Origin: Cricetomys ansorgei | Taxonomy: Eukaryota > Chordata > Mammalia > Rodentia > Nesomyidae | Length of the DNA: 64,000 nucleotides | Direction: 5' to 3' | Assembly (NCBI GenBank): GCA_026225945.1 | Contig: JAMJFZ010004075.1 | Span: 2,016,001-2,080,000, forward strand | Shown: piece by piece, positions 23,311-35,875 of the stretch | How the letters are laid out: the number at the start of each line of letters is the position of its first letter | How positions within the stretch are numbered: position 1 is the stretch's first letter | Made by a program: the position numbers and the translations under genes | The notes under the pieces: generated by a model | What the model saw: the letters and a program-made list of their open reading frames with translations, nothing else | Told to the model about the DNA's origin: nothing | Database searches by the model: none

Positions 23311-26300
23311 CCCATTTTAAAATAAAGGCACTTGAATTCCTTCCTCCAGGTGGGATTGACCTAAGTGAAAATCTGGGTAATATGTTTAAAATCAGCAAAG
23401 GAATCCAAGAACAACCTAACCTTTGGCATTGCAACACAAGACGGTCACTCGATCAAGTTACAACACATGAACATACCTCACAGGAATTCTCATGTGTTTG
23501 AGTGTGTTTACATTGTGTGCTTGTTTGTAGCTATTCTCAACCACTCGTGGCCAGTAGGCTGCAGGCTGGATAGAAAGGTTAAAATTCTGAGTAGCAGAGA
23601 AACCTGGTGAGACGCAGGAAGAGTTTCAGCACCCTCATATTGACCTGGGGCTCTTAGAAATCTGAGTTCAGACTTGATTTTGGAAGAGAGGCCTTGATGG
23701 AGGTCAGGGAAACGAGAAATTGCTTAGGATTCCTCAGAGAGATTATGGTGAAGAAATACAGACTACAGACAGGTGGTTCCAGGCCCTCAGACAATTATCC
23801 TTCAACACCTGTCAAGTTCGGACAGCTGCAAGGTCTATAGGTCTGGAAACACAAAAGCTAAGCTAAAATTCCTGATATTAAAACCAACCAACCAAACAAC
23901 GAAACAAGCCTAGGTTTTCAAATTAAATAGATGTGAGTTTCTAATCATGAAGGGGGAAAAACAAACATTTAAAAATGTAAATGTTCAAGACCTGTCAAGG
24001 GAGACTCCATACATTGAGACTGACTAAAATTTATCCTAGATATCAAATGTAACCCACCTCTAATTTTGTGTAGTCTAAGAAAGAAGTATATACATTTTAA
24101 ATAATTAAGAAAAAACAAAAGTTCCATTTCTGTGTCATAAGGATGTATTGGAACATACCCATGACCTTCATCTAGTCACTGTGACTGCAGTCAAATGAGT
24201 AGGTGCAGAGACTCTGGGACAACTTTTGAAGCCTAAAATAAGTTACCACTACCACATGGTCCTTTTTCAGACACTGTTTGACAAGCTGCACCAGACAGTT
24301 ACTGGAAAACCCAGGCACACAATGCCCAGATGATCAAGGGCAAGCCAGGGATTGGCTATGTCTCATCAGAACTCAATCTATCTTGAGATCAGCTCCATTC
24401 TAGACTGGATTATGGCAACATAACAGTGACTCTCTGCCTGGCAGAGAGGGGGTGGGGGCATCTCAGCTGGAGAAAGATATCACCGTGTGGAAGACTTACA
24501 GTTTTTCGATACACATTTTACATACAATCCAGAATTCAGAAAATTACTGCACCAACCTCGTGTGTCTGAGATGATTATGATGCACAATTGGCTTAATTGG
24601 CAGCCTCAAAAGCAATCCCTTATCATTTTGAACAATCAGTAGCAATTCAAGTTACTTAAAGAAAACCAAAATTTTAAGAAATAATATTACCCAAAAGCAT
24701 TTTTCTTGGCAAAAAAAGAAAAAATCCATAAATTATATGTCCAGAATCGTAGTGTTCAAATTAAATAAATTTGAGTTTCTAATGCTCAGCATCCCAGTAA
24801 CATATGTGCTGTCTATGAATTATTTTGTAGAAAATGCAAAACGGAAACTGACCAGCACTAAGTCATTCTGGCCAAGTGTTTTCAAGATCTTATTTTCCAA
24901 GAACATACAATTTTGGGACACTGACCTTGTATTTGAGTATTTGCCATTCAGAGAGCCCAGATAAATACAGATATACAAAGAATTAACAGTGGGGATATTA
25001 TAAAATGCAAAATGTTGTTTGTACATGTCTCCGAGGACCTAAATTTTTGATCTTAGTAGCTTATTTCAAATGAAAAGAGCAACTCAAAGGACCTAGACAG
25101 CTGAGAAGTTCAGTATGTCACAAAACTGAAAAACTGTTAGATTCATTTTAATTAGATTATACTAAGGTTACATATCCATGGCCTAAGTAAATTGTAACTC
25201 TCAGATATAACACATGAGGTCATTTTAATTTAAAGCCTATCACAGTTTGCAATATATGTCTTAGTGTTGTCAATGCAATGTCACCTAATTGTGCTAAAAA
25301 TCAGGTTATGTAACAGTGTTAAAGGCTACATCCATACACAGTTATGCTCTGAATCTGAGCAATAGATACAACTTTAAAAAGAAAGTTAAATATAGATTAA
25401 AGTTGGTTATATATACATTTATCTGTATACAAAATTGAATTTTCTAATTTTAAATTTAACTTGGCAGTATATTTATCCTGCTTTTATAATAGGAACCCAC
25501 AATATTATTTAAGAAGGCTAGAATTACTGTTTTAAAAAAAAGAGCTTTGAGAATTAAAGAGTATCTTTCTTTAACTTAAAACAAACTTCCTTAAAAGTTT
25601 AACTACTCTCTATGAATCTTGTCAACTTTATGAGTCCATCAGTGATATGTGCTTCCCTATGGGACTCTAAAATTTTATCAGGAAAAGATTGTGAATGTGG
25701 TCAAATAATAAGTCATTAGGAGAATATTTATTTTAATAACTCTTTAACATTAACTCAATATTTTTAAAAAGTACAAGGATCCTCAATTACAATTGTGTAG
25801 TTTGCTTATTTAAAAACAAGTCCTGTATTCATCTAGCACTTTATTTTTTAAAAATTCTTCTTCTACATGCAAACAGTCCTTTTTTAAGCAAGCCTCTGTA
25901 TTTATACTAGGAACTAGAGAACAGTAAGAATCATCTAGGACACTCATGCAATTAACTGTTTCATTCAATTGTCTATTCATAGAATAAAATGTTTCTTCAC
26001 AGTACCGGTTCCTTACTAACTGGCAGAGATGTTGTTGCCTTTAAGGGGACATCAAGTATTATTTACAATTCTGCAACACTGCTGTTCTATGCATCATATC
26101 TGACTCCAGCTAAAAGATCAGAACCCTCAGAGACACATATTGCAAACAAAAAATCCTTAGTAGGTGGGGGAAAGTCAGGCCTGAATTCAAAGAAAACACA
26201 CAGCGATGACAGATATTCCTTAGTGTCTCTCGGGGAACAGTAAGCCACATGGCCCCGCTGAAATGCCGAGTTCATTCTCTCCTATCTGAGCAGTAAATAT

Positions 26301-26415
26301 TTTATTTAAAAATAGTTCCAGCCAGACCATTGCCTTTTTACGCAAGAACCTCTTTTAAGAATTACAAACATCTTCAAAGTGCACCGCTGAAAAATGTAAG
26401 AACTTAATAACCTAC
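23311..26415. other. AT-rich intron immediately downstream of exon C
   Basis: Unique-looking AT-rich sequence. A 29-nt phrase at about 23917-23945 recurs with three differences at 24755-24783. I searched the minus strand for the next Magi2 coding exon (WW2) and did not find it here. Confidence 0.5.
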
Positions 26416-26495
26416 CATTTTCTTTGCACTCTTCTGGAGGTTTAGCCTTTTTCGCAAGTCGTGGATCCAGCCATGATGTTGTCTTTGTGTTATGG
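26416..26495 (-). CDS. Magi2: Magi2 exon C: second half of WW domain 1
   Basis: An internal exon of the synaptic and junctional scaffold MAGI2, 80 nt. On the minus strand the acceptor ..tcttttcag (AG at 26497-26496) leads into C|CAT AAC, completing the aspartate codon begun in exon B. The peptide reads (D)[18 protein letters not shown] and then PPEECKEN. The donor is ATG|GTAGGT with GT at 26415-26414, leaving one base (G) for the next exon. The tryptophan in TTSWLDP and the following proline are the second signature positions of a WW fold, which binds proline-rich PPxY partners. The KKAKPP stretch is the linker to WW2, which is not in the window. The exon enters in phase 2 and leaves in phase 1. 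No frameshift or stop interrupts it. The family assignment is effectively certain. Confidence 0.97.
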
Positions 26496-27966
26496 CTGAA
26501 AAGAAAAGAGATCACTCTGAAAAGACACATACTGAAGGAATCAAGTTTATTCCTTAAGAAAAAAAAAAAAAGCCGGGTTAGTCCAACAAAATTGCAATCG
26601 ATACACTTAATTTGCTTACTGGTTCTGAGTAGCCCTGGAGGAGGTGTAAGAGTAATTGTGCAAGGCAGCTGTAAATTTGGCAACCTCAGCTCCCTGTCCT
26701 CAAAGCAGCTATTTTTATTAAAATCAACTAGAATGTTGCCAAGTTAACCTCATTGAAAATGCAGAACTCACCCAGAGCGAAAGGAATTTATTACAAATAC
26801 AGGATTCTCCAGTGGGGAGAGCACAGTCCACACACTCTGACACCGTTTCCTGCCTTCGCGGAAGCACTGTTTCATCTTAAACCTGCCCTTTTCATAAGCA
26901 ATTGTTTTTTAACTACAGAGCTGGCAGAGGCAGTACAAAGTGATGCAAATTATAGCATGTTCTGGGATCCCACATTTTCTCCAAAAGTGATTAATAGCAA
27001 TTTCATTTACTCACATAAAGCTATCTTACTCCTAAATACTTTTATCACAGCCGAGAAGGGACTAGATAAAATTGTCTGCATCCTAATGTTTTTGGAATGA
27101 ATTTCTAGGAATGAAAAAAATAAATGTTTTCTTGTTCTTACTCCAGAAATCTAGAAGCAAAAGACGTTCTCAGAGGAGCCTTTCTTAAGGAAACCTGATG
27201 TCATTTGTGTTGGGATCACCTGGTAGACTTGTTAGCAATGCATTCCGGGTCTTCTTAGAACTCCTAAGTCCTGGTCTTTGTGGGGGAGGGAAAATATGGT
27301 GTGGGGGGGCAGGTGGTTGCTACAAAGTCCTAATCATTGCCAAGCAACCCAGGTGAAGCTTATGCAATATAATTCTAGGACCGTAATGGCTCAACTGGTC
27401 ATTAGTTAACTCTGTACAGCTGAATCAAAGGCGCTTATGGACTAATGGACAAACAACCAGGAATTTAACATCTGTGAAGCCTTCAAGAGGAGAATAGGCA
27501 GAGTCATGGGTCACAGGAAGTGTGAGATTTGTACAAGAAACTATCAGAAGGGCAATGAAAAGAAACACAAAAACAGTAAAAAACAGGTTAAACAGATGTT
27601 TGGGCCAGATCACAGCGTACTTGAGCATAGCTACATGGAGATCAAGATGCTCGTGATCGCATACATTTTGAATATTTTTCTCTCCAGTTAAAGCAGAATC
27701 TCAGCAGATACCAGCTAGACAATCAGAGACACATTGGACATGAAGATGAGAAAAAATTCCTACAGAGCACAGTCATTGACAGGACAGAATCACAAGACTG
27801 GTCTCCACTTCAGAAAGGGGACTTCAGGCCAGGACAGAGGGAGGATGGAGGCAGGAGGGACTATGGGAGCCGCCCTGAGGTGTCCAGCAGCAGCATTTTC
27901 TCGGCAGGCAGCCATCTTTCATCTGCTTACAAGGAGGGCATCCCTGACTTGAGAACAATGTCCTAC
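26496..27966. other. Magi2 intron B-C, no recognised element
   Basis: It contains an A-run at 26559-26572 about 65 nt upstream, in transcript sense, of the exon C acceptor. Otherwise unique-looking. Confidence 0.5.
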
Positions 27967-28335
27967 TTTGCTTTCTGTTGCTGAGATACATACTACAGCC
28001 CAAAGCAACTCAGAGAAGAAAGGGTTTGTTTGCCTTACGTTTCTATGTCAACATCCATCAGCCAGAGAAGTCAGGGCAGGAGCTTCAGGCAGGAAGGGAA
28101 GCAGAAACAGGAGGAATGTTGCTTACTGGCTTGTTCCCTATGGTTCTCTCAGCCTACTTTCTTATACAACCCAGGACCACCTGTCCAGGGGTGGCAGTGC
28201 TCCCAGCTGCCTGTGCTCTCCCTCATCAGTCCTTAGTCAAGGAAATGCCTCCAGGAGGATCTGAAGCAGGGAATTCCTCAATTGAGGTTGTTCCCTCTTC
28301 CCAGGAGATTGCAGTTTGAGTCAAGTTGACAAAAT
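27967..28335 (-). repeat. Rodent mid-repetitive (LTR-like) element, reverse
   Basis: The plus strand reads gctttctgttgctgagatac, gagaagaaagggtttgtttg, gtcagggcaggagcttcagg, cttatacaacccaggaccac and gtcaagttgacaaaat. This is the inverse of the family at 19217-19528. Several open frames overlap it by chance. Confidence 0.75.
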
Positions 28336-29742
28336 ACAAAACAAAACAACAAAAAAACCCAAAATCAAATTGTTAAAACTAAGCAGCACAGACTCTAAAA
28401 TCTGCGAGTCATGAGAATCCAGGTCCATGGAAAAATCCCTGTTATTCGTGTGAGAAAACCCAACCTGTAACTTCCCTCAGCTGTGTGAGCTCTTCAGCAA
28501 TAGATGCATCTGGATGGAATGCTGATAACTTAGATAATGTCTGTGAATTTGACCAAAAAAAAAAAAAATCTAGCAAGTACACAAGTCCTTACTGACTCCA
28601 ATTTGACCTCTGTAAAGTCTGGTGGTGCCTCGTTATCAAGTTTCAAGAGGATAGAAACTATCGTGGATGTGTTCGTCGGGTCCTAGCCAGATGTCAACAT
28701 AACTCTGAACTGAGGTTGGAGGCTTTGATATTCCACATGTGGGGATTGGAGCACTGACACTAGATATGCCACTGTCCTTTTACAGTAGAAGAGAACCTCT
28801 TGCCTCAATGGAACGGGCACAGGAGTCTGTGTGTATTGGGGAGGTACCCACATGTGTTGATGTCCATGTTTGTATGCAGGGGAATACAATGGGCGGTAGG
28901 CAAGAGGCAGAAATTTTCTCTTTTAACCCACGCTTGCTGTCTCTAAATTCTTTATCCCTTTTGGAGAAATGCAATTTCTAGGTCCTTTAGACATACTCGT
29001 AAAAGCAACTACATCTATGGATAAGTATTAAAGAGACATCAGTATGCCACCATGGGAGCCAAATTACCATTTCTATACCACACTAGCATAGGTCTCAAAC
29101 ACCAGCTAATTTAGGAGAAAGCTGTGTGCACGTCCCAGCTTTCCTGAGTTTATATAAAGCATTTCATTACAGAATGAATTTTTAGGTCGAACTAGAGTTA
29201 GCAGTGTGTCACTTTAATACATTTTGACAGATTGAGTCTCTTATAGTTAACAGTATTTTTAGCTGTTCTTCAGAAATGATTCTGAAAGAAATGTGGGTAG
29301 TAGTTACCTCCAGTAATTGTCTTAAACATCACATGAAGACACAGCACAGTATTTTTCAATAGTGGCTCTCAGCAGCCTTGTAATTTGCATGCTCCTCCAA
29401 GATGCCTTACAAAGGGGATATTTTTAATGCATTTGGGAGACAACACACTAAATAGCTTTTCCACTTCCCTTAAATTATGTATTTTAAACCTTAATAAATC
29501 CATTTGAGGAGAGGATTTAATGCTGGGCAAGAAACCACACAAAATGGAATCACTGTGCAACCCTCTTCCCCCTGTCTGTATGCTGTCTTTCTGAAATTCA
29601 AGGAAGGCATCTCTTTCCACTTCCCCAGCTAGGGCAGATTCAGGTGTTTGGCATCAATTTTCTGTATCTGTCCGAGATGTGTGCCACAAAATATGATATG
29701 AAAAGGAAGTGCTGGCGTAGTATTATCTTATAGTGTGTGTGT

Positions 29743-29744
<2 letters not shown>
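28336..29744. other. Intronic gap, nothing recognised
   Basis: It includes an A-run at 28555-28568. No supported gene or element. Confidence 0.5.

Positions 29745-29773
<29 letters not shown>
29745..29773. repeat. Poly(T) run of 29 nt
   Basis: An uninterrupted T-run after a short TG repeat. It may mark the tail of an unrecognised reverse retroelement, but no body is visible next to it. Confidence 0.95.
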
Positions 29774-29775
<2 letters not shown>

Positions 29776-30912
29776 AGATGGACTTATTTATGCTGTGCTG
29801 TAACTCAGATAAGCCTATCTAGTTTCCATTTGCACAGACTTCTTATTCTACTTGGTAAATGGCACATATATTTCCAGGAGATTTGATTCATAGTAATGTC
29901 TTGATTTACATGTTTCTATAGATAAAGTTAAATGGTCGTGAAAAGAACCAATTAATAGCTATTCAGGTTTAGTTGATGTCATAGTTAATAATCTTGATGA
30001 AATTCTAAAACACATGGTTTGTCCTATATATCTGCTCTAAACTCTACACTGCACACCTAGAACTATAGTAAACTACAGAGGGTTGTGATAAACCAGAGCT
30101 GGACTTTCATTCAGACTGTAATTCTAGTTTACAGACATATCAAGATACCCTGGAAGATCCACACAGATTGATGGAAAAGTGGATCAGGAATACCCATCCA
30201 CCTTGTGATCTTAACCTTTGCCAGGTCGACAAAGCAGCTGGTTAAATGGTAGTATCTTGTCGTCTGACATGAAGCATGCTTCCCTTCAACAGGAAAAGTT
30301 GCTGACAGTGCAGCAGCCTTGCGGAGGCAGCAAGCCACCGTCAGTTCTGATTGTTGACTCTCAACTCTTTCTCGGGTAACTTGTCGGGGACTACATAGCT
30401 GGGACATGGTACTTAAGGGACTGGTGTAAACCCAGATTTAAGGGAATCCTGCATCCACTTGTTTTACAATCTACAAGGACACGTTGTTTCTGAGTCCGTT
30501 TTTCATAGGAAGCTGCTTCTCTCTTTCTCTCAGGTGGTTATCAGGGGGTCTACTCTAATCTCCTGCCAGTCATTTAAAAGGAAATTTTTCATTCTACTTG
30601 AAGGTTGTAATCGCTAAATCCCCCTGAAAGTGTGGCGTGCCTTGGGGCTTGGTGGACATTTTGCTATATTGCATCGCATGCGCACAGAGGTGAAGGCGAG
30701 CACTTGGGTGAGTAGGCACCGATATTTCCACTAGGAAAATATTCTTCCTATCGATTTACATTCTCTGTTCAAACCACTCACCAATTAAATTTTATTCCTT
30801 CAAAACTGACTTTCTCCCCTAGAACAAAGACCTTTAAAGAACTCATACTTGTATAATTTGCATATGAATATTAGGCCTTGGGAGTTATAGCAAAGATTGT
30901 ATTAAGATAATG
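29774..30912. other. Intronic gap, nothing recognised
   Basis: Unique-looking sequence with no supported feature. Confidence 0.5.
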
Positions 30913-30994
30913 GTTGGGGCTACAGCTCAGTGGTAAAGTGTTTGTGGGGTAAGCATGAAACCCTGGGTTCAAGTCCATGCACTGCCAAAAAAAA
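30913..30994 (+). repeat. ID-like SINE
   Basis: It contains ggttggggctacagctcagt, ggtaaagtgtttg and gaaaccctgggttcaagtcc, followed by an A-run. This is the tRNA-Ala-derived ID body with a short tail. Confidence 0.85.
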
Positions 30995-32291
30995 TGGAAG
31001 TGAATGAAAAAAAAACGATATTACAGGCGGAATATTCATCCGGAGCAAAGCAAAAATTTCCTCCAGTTCCTCCTGCGCTTTCTTGCCATTCCCCATTTCT
31101 CACTTGTCTTTTCTTCCTGTGAGGATACAAACCCATTTTTAGGTGTATAAAATAGACCCGTAGGAGCAACCCAGTTCAAACTGAATTTAAAGGCAAGCTT
31201 TTCTTCCCACTCTCTTTCCTTCCGATTTCCTTTCCTTTTTTTCTGTCTTTTTTCATATATTGTTGCCTGGATCAAAACAACATTTTCACTACTCTGTGAA
31301 TTTTGGAACAGTTTTCTCTTAAAATTTAAATTTGATGAGAGCTGCTAATTCAATGCTTCTTCCCGTTTCCTAAAAAAATATTAACAGAAGTCGGACTCAA
31401 TAGTTATTTCAAATGTGAATGGACATTCAGGTTTCAAAGTAGTCACTGTATAGATTCGGAATAAAAAGAATACAGAGTGTTGGCTATATTTTATTAAAAT
31501 CTAAACAAAAATTATTTTAAGATATGTAAATTTATTCCATCCTATATTATATCAATAAAAATCTCAGGATTATTTCACTTCTAAAAGACTTTATCTTCCT
31601 TCTATATTATCATTCAAAAAGGAACTACTAAAAGCTCGATATATATAACTGATTGGATAAATGTTATAGATAATTAAATTTGGATGTTTTTACTACAAGA
31701 TACTATTTATTAAAAGCTTCACTACTTTTTAATATTCAGACACAGGCAACCCCCATACAAAGTTATTATCAACGACTTCTATGTGGACCATTTCTTAAAT
31801 AATATTCCCATAATTTTTCATAAAAATATGAGTATGTGAATTTATATCACATTTCTTTTATACAATTGATAAACATTTTAAAAATAAATTTTAGTATGCA
31901 TATTGTTTTAACTATTAGAGGTGTAAATTTCATAATATTTTGTCTAAAATACCTTTTTATTTTTTGTCTGTAGATGAACCATGAATCTTGTGTAGGTACA
32001 GAAAAACATATATAAAGTGAAAATATGAAGTGTATTTAATATTTTCATAAAACATATAACAAAATAAACCCAAGACAAGCTTTGTGACCGGAAGTAATGG
32101 ACAAGCCTAGAAGATTGTGTTTCTCTGATGTTGGCTCCTACCAAAAATAGCTTATATTTCTTTTCAATTATTTTTCAAAGTATTTCATCTTCTAAGTAAC
32201 AAGTGAAAAATTTAAATTAGCTGCACATGGTTAATAGTGATTTACTTAAACTTAACAAGATAATGAAATAGCAACAAAAAAGAAACACATT

Positions 32292-32325
<34 letters not shown>

Positions 32326-33664
32326 CTGTGTATGTTTAAAGTTTAAAAACAATTTCATCTCTGACATAGATTTGAAAACCATGTACAGCAATAATATTTT
32401 TCACACATGTGATTCCAGTTTCAAAACCCGACATTGAAGAATGCATTACTTAAGATGACATAACGTCCACAACATTCTTGAAGATGGTAGTAAACAAATA
32501 GGTTCTTGTTGCCTCTTTGTTTTCTGCCAAAGCAGTAGCAGCCTCTTTTGTGTACCTAACTAAACCGACTCCCAAACAAAGAAGCAGTTAAATGGGATTC
32601 CCAAAGCATGTCAATTGAGATTAACCCATAGCCACTGTAGTCTCCATGAAACATTTAGCCTCTGGGATAGGGAATTTCTGGTTAAGAAATGTACTGAACA
32701 AGAAGCATTTGTAATATGAAAGTTCACTCTGGCTAATGATTGTTTACATATTGGAGGTAGTATGGAAAATAATATGGCTTTGTAGGATGTCAGCTATGAG
32801 AATTTAAGATTGGTACTTTATCCAAGGCTGCTTCCAGAACCTCGGCTTTAAAATAAGGACAAATCAAGCCCTTTATAAGGCGGCTAGGAGATGCTATGTG
32901 AAAACTAGACACCATAGTAGATCCTTGAAGAGCAAGGCTCCTAGAGACAGACTAGACCACATGAAACCATGAACCTCGTTAGTTTTGTTGACTACTGTTG
33001 TTTGAAATTGTTCCTGGCATGCTGCACGCATATAGTAAATATTTGTTAAATAAATAGAAGCAAGGAATACTGGCTCTGTCATTTCTTGGTTACATGGCTT
33101 CTTGGAAACTAGCTAGTGATTTATGTAATCCTCACATTCATAATGTGAGGATTAAATGAACAGAGTGTGAATGTTTAACATATTATCTATTTTTGTTAAG
33201 GTAATCTAAACACAGCCTGAAAAAAAAAAGTGCATTCAATATAAGATAAATCATTCAAAATTGCATTTGCATATTTCTCATTTGAATTTATAATAAACGT
33301 TCAGCCTATTATAAGGGATGATATTAATGAAGATGATGCTGAGTCAAGGAAACTACCAGCTTTTATACAATAACTTATCTGTAAGACTTCAAAATTGCCA
33401 GATATAAGTCATTATCACTGTTAAAAAATGTGTTTGGGAAATATGATCACTCATAATTTAAAACCGTTTTGCTAAATTGTACCTTATCAGATAGTCTCTT
33501 CTCCCCACTAAAATACCACTGTAAATGATAAAGAATCTGCTATTATCATTCATCTACAGAAGTAGCTTTCAAATGTGAGAAACAGAAATGTCTCATTTGT
33601 TCATCAGGGAGAGTCAACAACAGCAAAATTATCTTCTAAACACAACACTTCTAAAGGACTTAAT
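30995..33664. other. AT-rich intron with one TG repeat
   Basis: Strongly AT-rich. A (TG)n tract lies at about 32291-32331. No coding or repeat body recognised. Confidence 0.5.
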
Positions 33665-33868
33665 CTTTGGGGATGGAGAGATGGTTTGGCAGTTAAGAGT
33701 GCTTCCTGCTCTTCCAGTTCAGCTACCAGCACCCATGGTAGGCAGCTCACAACTGCCTGTAGCTCTGGCTTCAGGGATCCAATGCCCTACTCTAGCCTTT
33801 TTGAGAACCTGTACACATGTGGCACACACACACATACACAAATAAAAAAATTAAAAATAAACTAAAGG
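33665..33868 (+). repeat. B2 SINE
   Basis: It contains ggggatggagagatggtttg, gttaagagtgcttcctgctc and ggtaggcagctcacaactgc. It ends in a CA-rich run and AATAAA-like A-rich tail (33825-33860). Good conservation. Antisense to Magi2. Confidence 0.9.
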
Positions 33869-35450
33869 ACTAACGCTTATAAGCCATTCTGATACCAAAC
33901 AAAATCAATAAATATTTTCAAACATTATTGCATAGAAGACAAATAGAATTACTTGTCACCTTAATTAAAACCTACAATGCTTCTATCCCTGTTTCATTAT
34001 ACTCATTACTGTTTCAGAATAGAGTTCTTTAGACATGAATTTGCATATACCAATTTTAAGCAGAGATCTCACGCATTTTCTGTTTTATAATGATCCTCAT
34101 TTTCATAGGAGACAGAGGTCAGCAAAGTTTGATGGGGGGAGGGGCGCAGGGAGTTGACTGTTGTGCTGGATGCAAAGGGCAGGCAGATTTGCTGCCTGTA
34201 CCGAACATCAAAACTCTGCAGGCAAGCTCTCACTGAGGGAAGCTCTTCCTTCTCTGAGCAGCTCAGTTTTCTTCTTTACTTTCCCCTTCTTTTTGCGTTA
34301 CTCTGTTTTTCCTCTTTTAAAATACATGAATAAATATTTAGCCTATTTATTTAGTTGACACTTCCAGTTGCATTTTAAATAAACTGTTCACTTTTAAAAA
34401 GTAAAATTTGTATGTTTGACAATTACTAAGAGATTTGAAGTGTTCTTATCTGTAAGGGGGGGGAGGTTTATACATAATGCCCATGATAATCAGCCGTCAG
34501 AGTTTCGCATACATTTCCACTGGTCCTCTTTGGTTGGCTTCCTGTTTCTCTGACTTTGCTCCAGGATTTATCTGGGAGGCATCAGAGCTCCGTACTTAAG
34601 GAGGTTTTCACTGTCCACCACCTTTCCCATCTGTCTCTTTCTCTAATATACCAGTTTCCTGAGAATTTTTATAGTATAGGTTTATTCTCAAATCCCCTGT
34701 GATCTTGGGTGGCGATGCTGATTTTGGTCCAATGTAGCTGAGAAAGGAAAGGGCGGTGCAGAACAGCGAGTGGGAGTAAACAGGAAGTTGTGGAAGCGAG
34801 GAACCACAGAACACACAGAGCCTGTGGCAGTTCCGGTACCGCCCTGTGGTCCCTGAGCTCACTGCGCAGAGTGGATTCCCACTGGCCTTTGCGGACCTTC
34901 GCGGAAGGATGACAGAGCAGCGAGTTCAGGGTGAGCAGTGCTGGGGCTGCTTCCTCTCTGCTCAGGAACCTGGCAGCACAGAGCAGCGCAGCCACGTTGA
35001 CTTCCTGTGTCTGGCACCTCAGCTTGCTCGCTACACATCTTCGTTTTCCTTACACCGTAGAGATGTCCACCGTGGTATCGCTTCTCTGGCCACAGTCAAA
35101 TTCGATTGTTTACTCCATTCTGTCTTAATTTCCCACCTAAACCCATCTCTGTCCCTAATATATTTCTGGTTGATCCTTCCCTGCAGCATGGCAGGCAAAA
35201 TTGAAGACAAAACAAGAAACTCAAAGAAAAGAAATGAAAATGCCAATTCCTTGCTTACCTTTCAAAAAGCCTAATGATTTAAGCACAATGAAAAATAAGC
35301 ACCTGTTTTCAAGGATTTCTGTAGTAGATTACTCACAACCCACCCGGAGAGGAGGGTCTTTGTAAGGACAATTCTTAGGCCTGGGCAGCTCTGCTATATC
35401 TACATGAAGTCACTTCCCAAGCCTGTCATCTCACGCTCCTTTCAGCCTCT
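33869..35450. other. Intron with a CpG-containing patch
   Basis: Mostly unique-looking. About 34710-35060 is clearly more GC- and CpG-rich than its surroundings (for example ttccggtaccgccctg and cttcgcggaagga) and is not recognisable as a repeat. The open frames across it have no family signature. Confidence 0.45.
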
Positions 35451-35870
35451 GTGGTGGTTTGAATGAGTATAACCATAGGTTCGTGTGTTCATACTTGATT
35501 CCTAGTTCCTGGAACTGTTTGGGATGGATTTGGAGGCGTGACCTTGTCGGATGAGGTGCTCCACCAGGGGTGGGCTTTAACTTTTCAAAAGGCCAACCAT
35601 TTTTAGTTCTCTCTCTCTAGTTCATTCTCATTCCCACCCCCACCCCCCTGCTTCTAGCTTGTGGATCAAAGTATAAGCTCTCAGCTACTGCACCAGGGCC
35701 GTTCCTAGTTAGCTCTTTCTGCCTCAAGTTGTTGTCTCAACATACAAGCTCTCAGATAGTGCCATGCCTGCCTGCTGCTATGCTCTCTGCAAGCAAGCCC
35801 CAATAGCTTCTTGTTTCTATAGTTTGGCTTGGCCAGAGTGTCTTTTCACAGCAATATAAAACTAAGACAA
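35451..35870 (+). mobile_element. LTR-like rodent element with perfect 5-bp target duplication
   Basis: It runs from GTGGTGGTTTGAATGAG to AACTAAGACAA and is flanked on both sides by CCTCT (35446-35450 and 35871-35875). The internal phrases ggaggcgtgaccttgtcgga, ccaggggtgggctttaactt, catgcctgcctgctgctatg and tgtcttttcacagcaatata match a very common rodent repeat. A reverse copy of the same family interrupts the provirus LTR at 52346-52683. A 5-bp duplication fits an ERVL/MaLR-type or similar retroviral integrase. Noncoding. Confidence 0.8.
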
Positions 35871-35875
35871 CCTCT

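Noticed and set aside
1..26415. Next Magi2 coding exon (WW2) downstream of exon C
   Set aside because: I looked for the WW2 signature on the minus strand and found no match with splice signals. The intron probably continues beyond the window.
27968..28319. Overlapping frames of about 100 codons on the plus strand
   Set aside because: They fall inside a reverse rodent interspersed repeat. There is no protein-family signature.
29745..29780. Poly-T tract followed by tttgcag, looking like a splice acceptor
   Set aside because: It is on the plus strand, while the gene is on the minus strand. No coding frame with a donor follows.
30913..30994. tRNA gene
   Set aside because: The A- and B-box-like sequence belongs to an ID SINE with an A-tail. 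It does not form a proper tRNA.
34846..35274. 142-codon plus-strand frame over the CpG-rich patch as a gene
   Set aside because: No family resemblance, no splice or polyadenylation context, and competing frames on both strands. The composition alone explains it.
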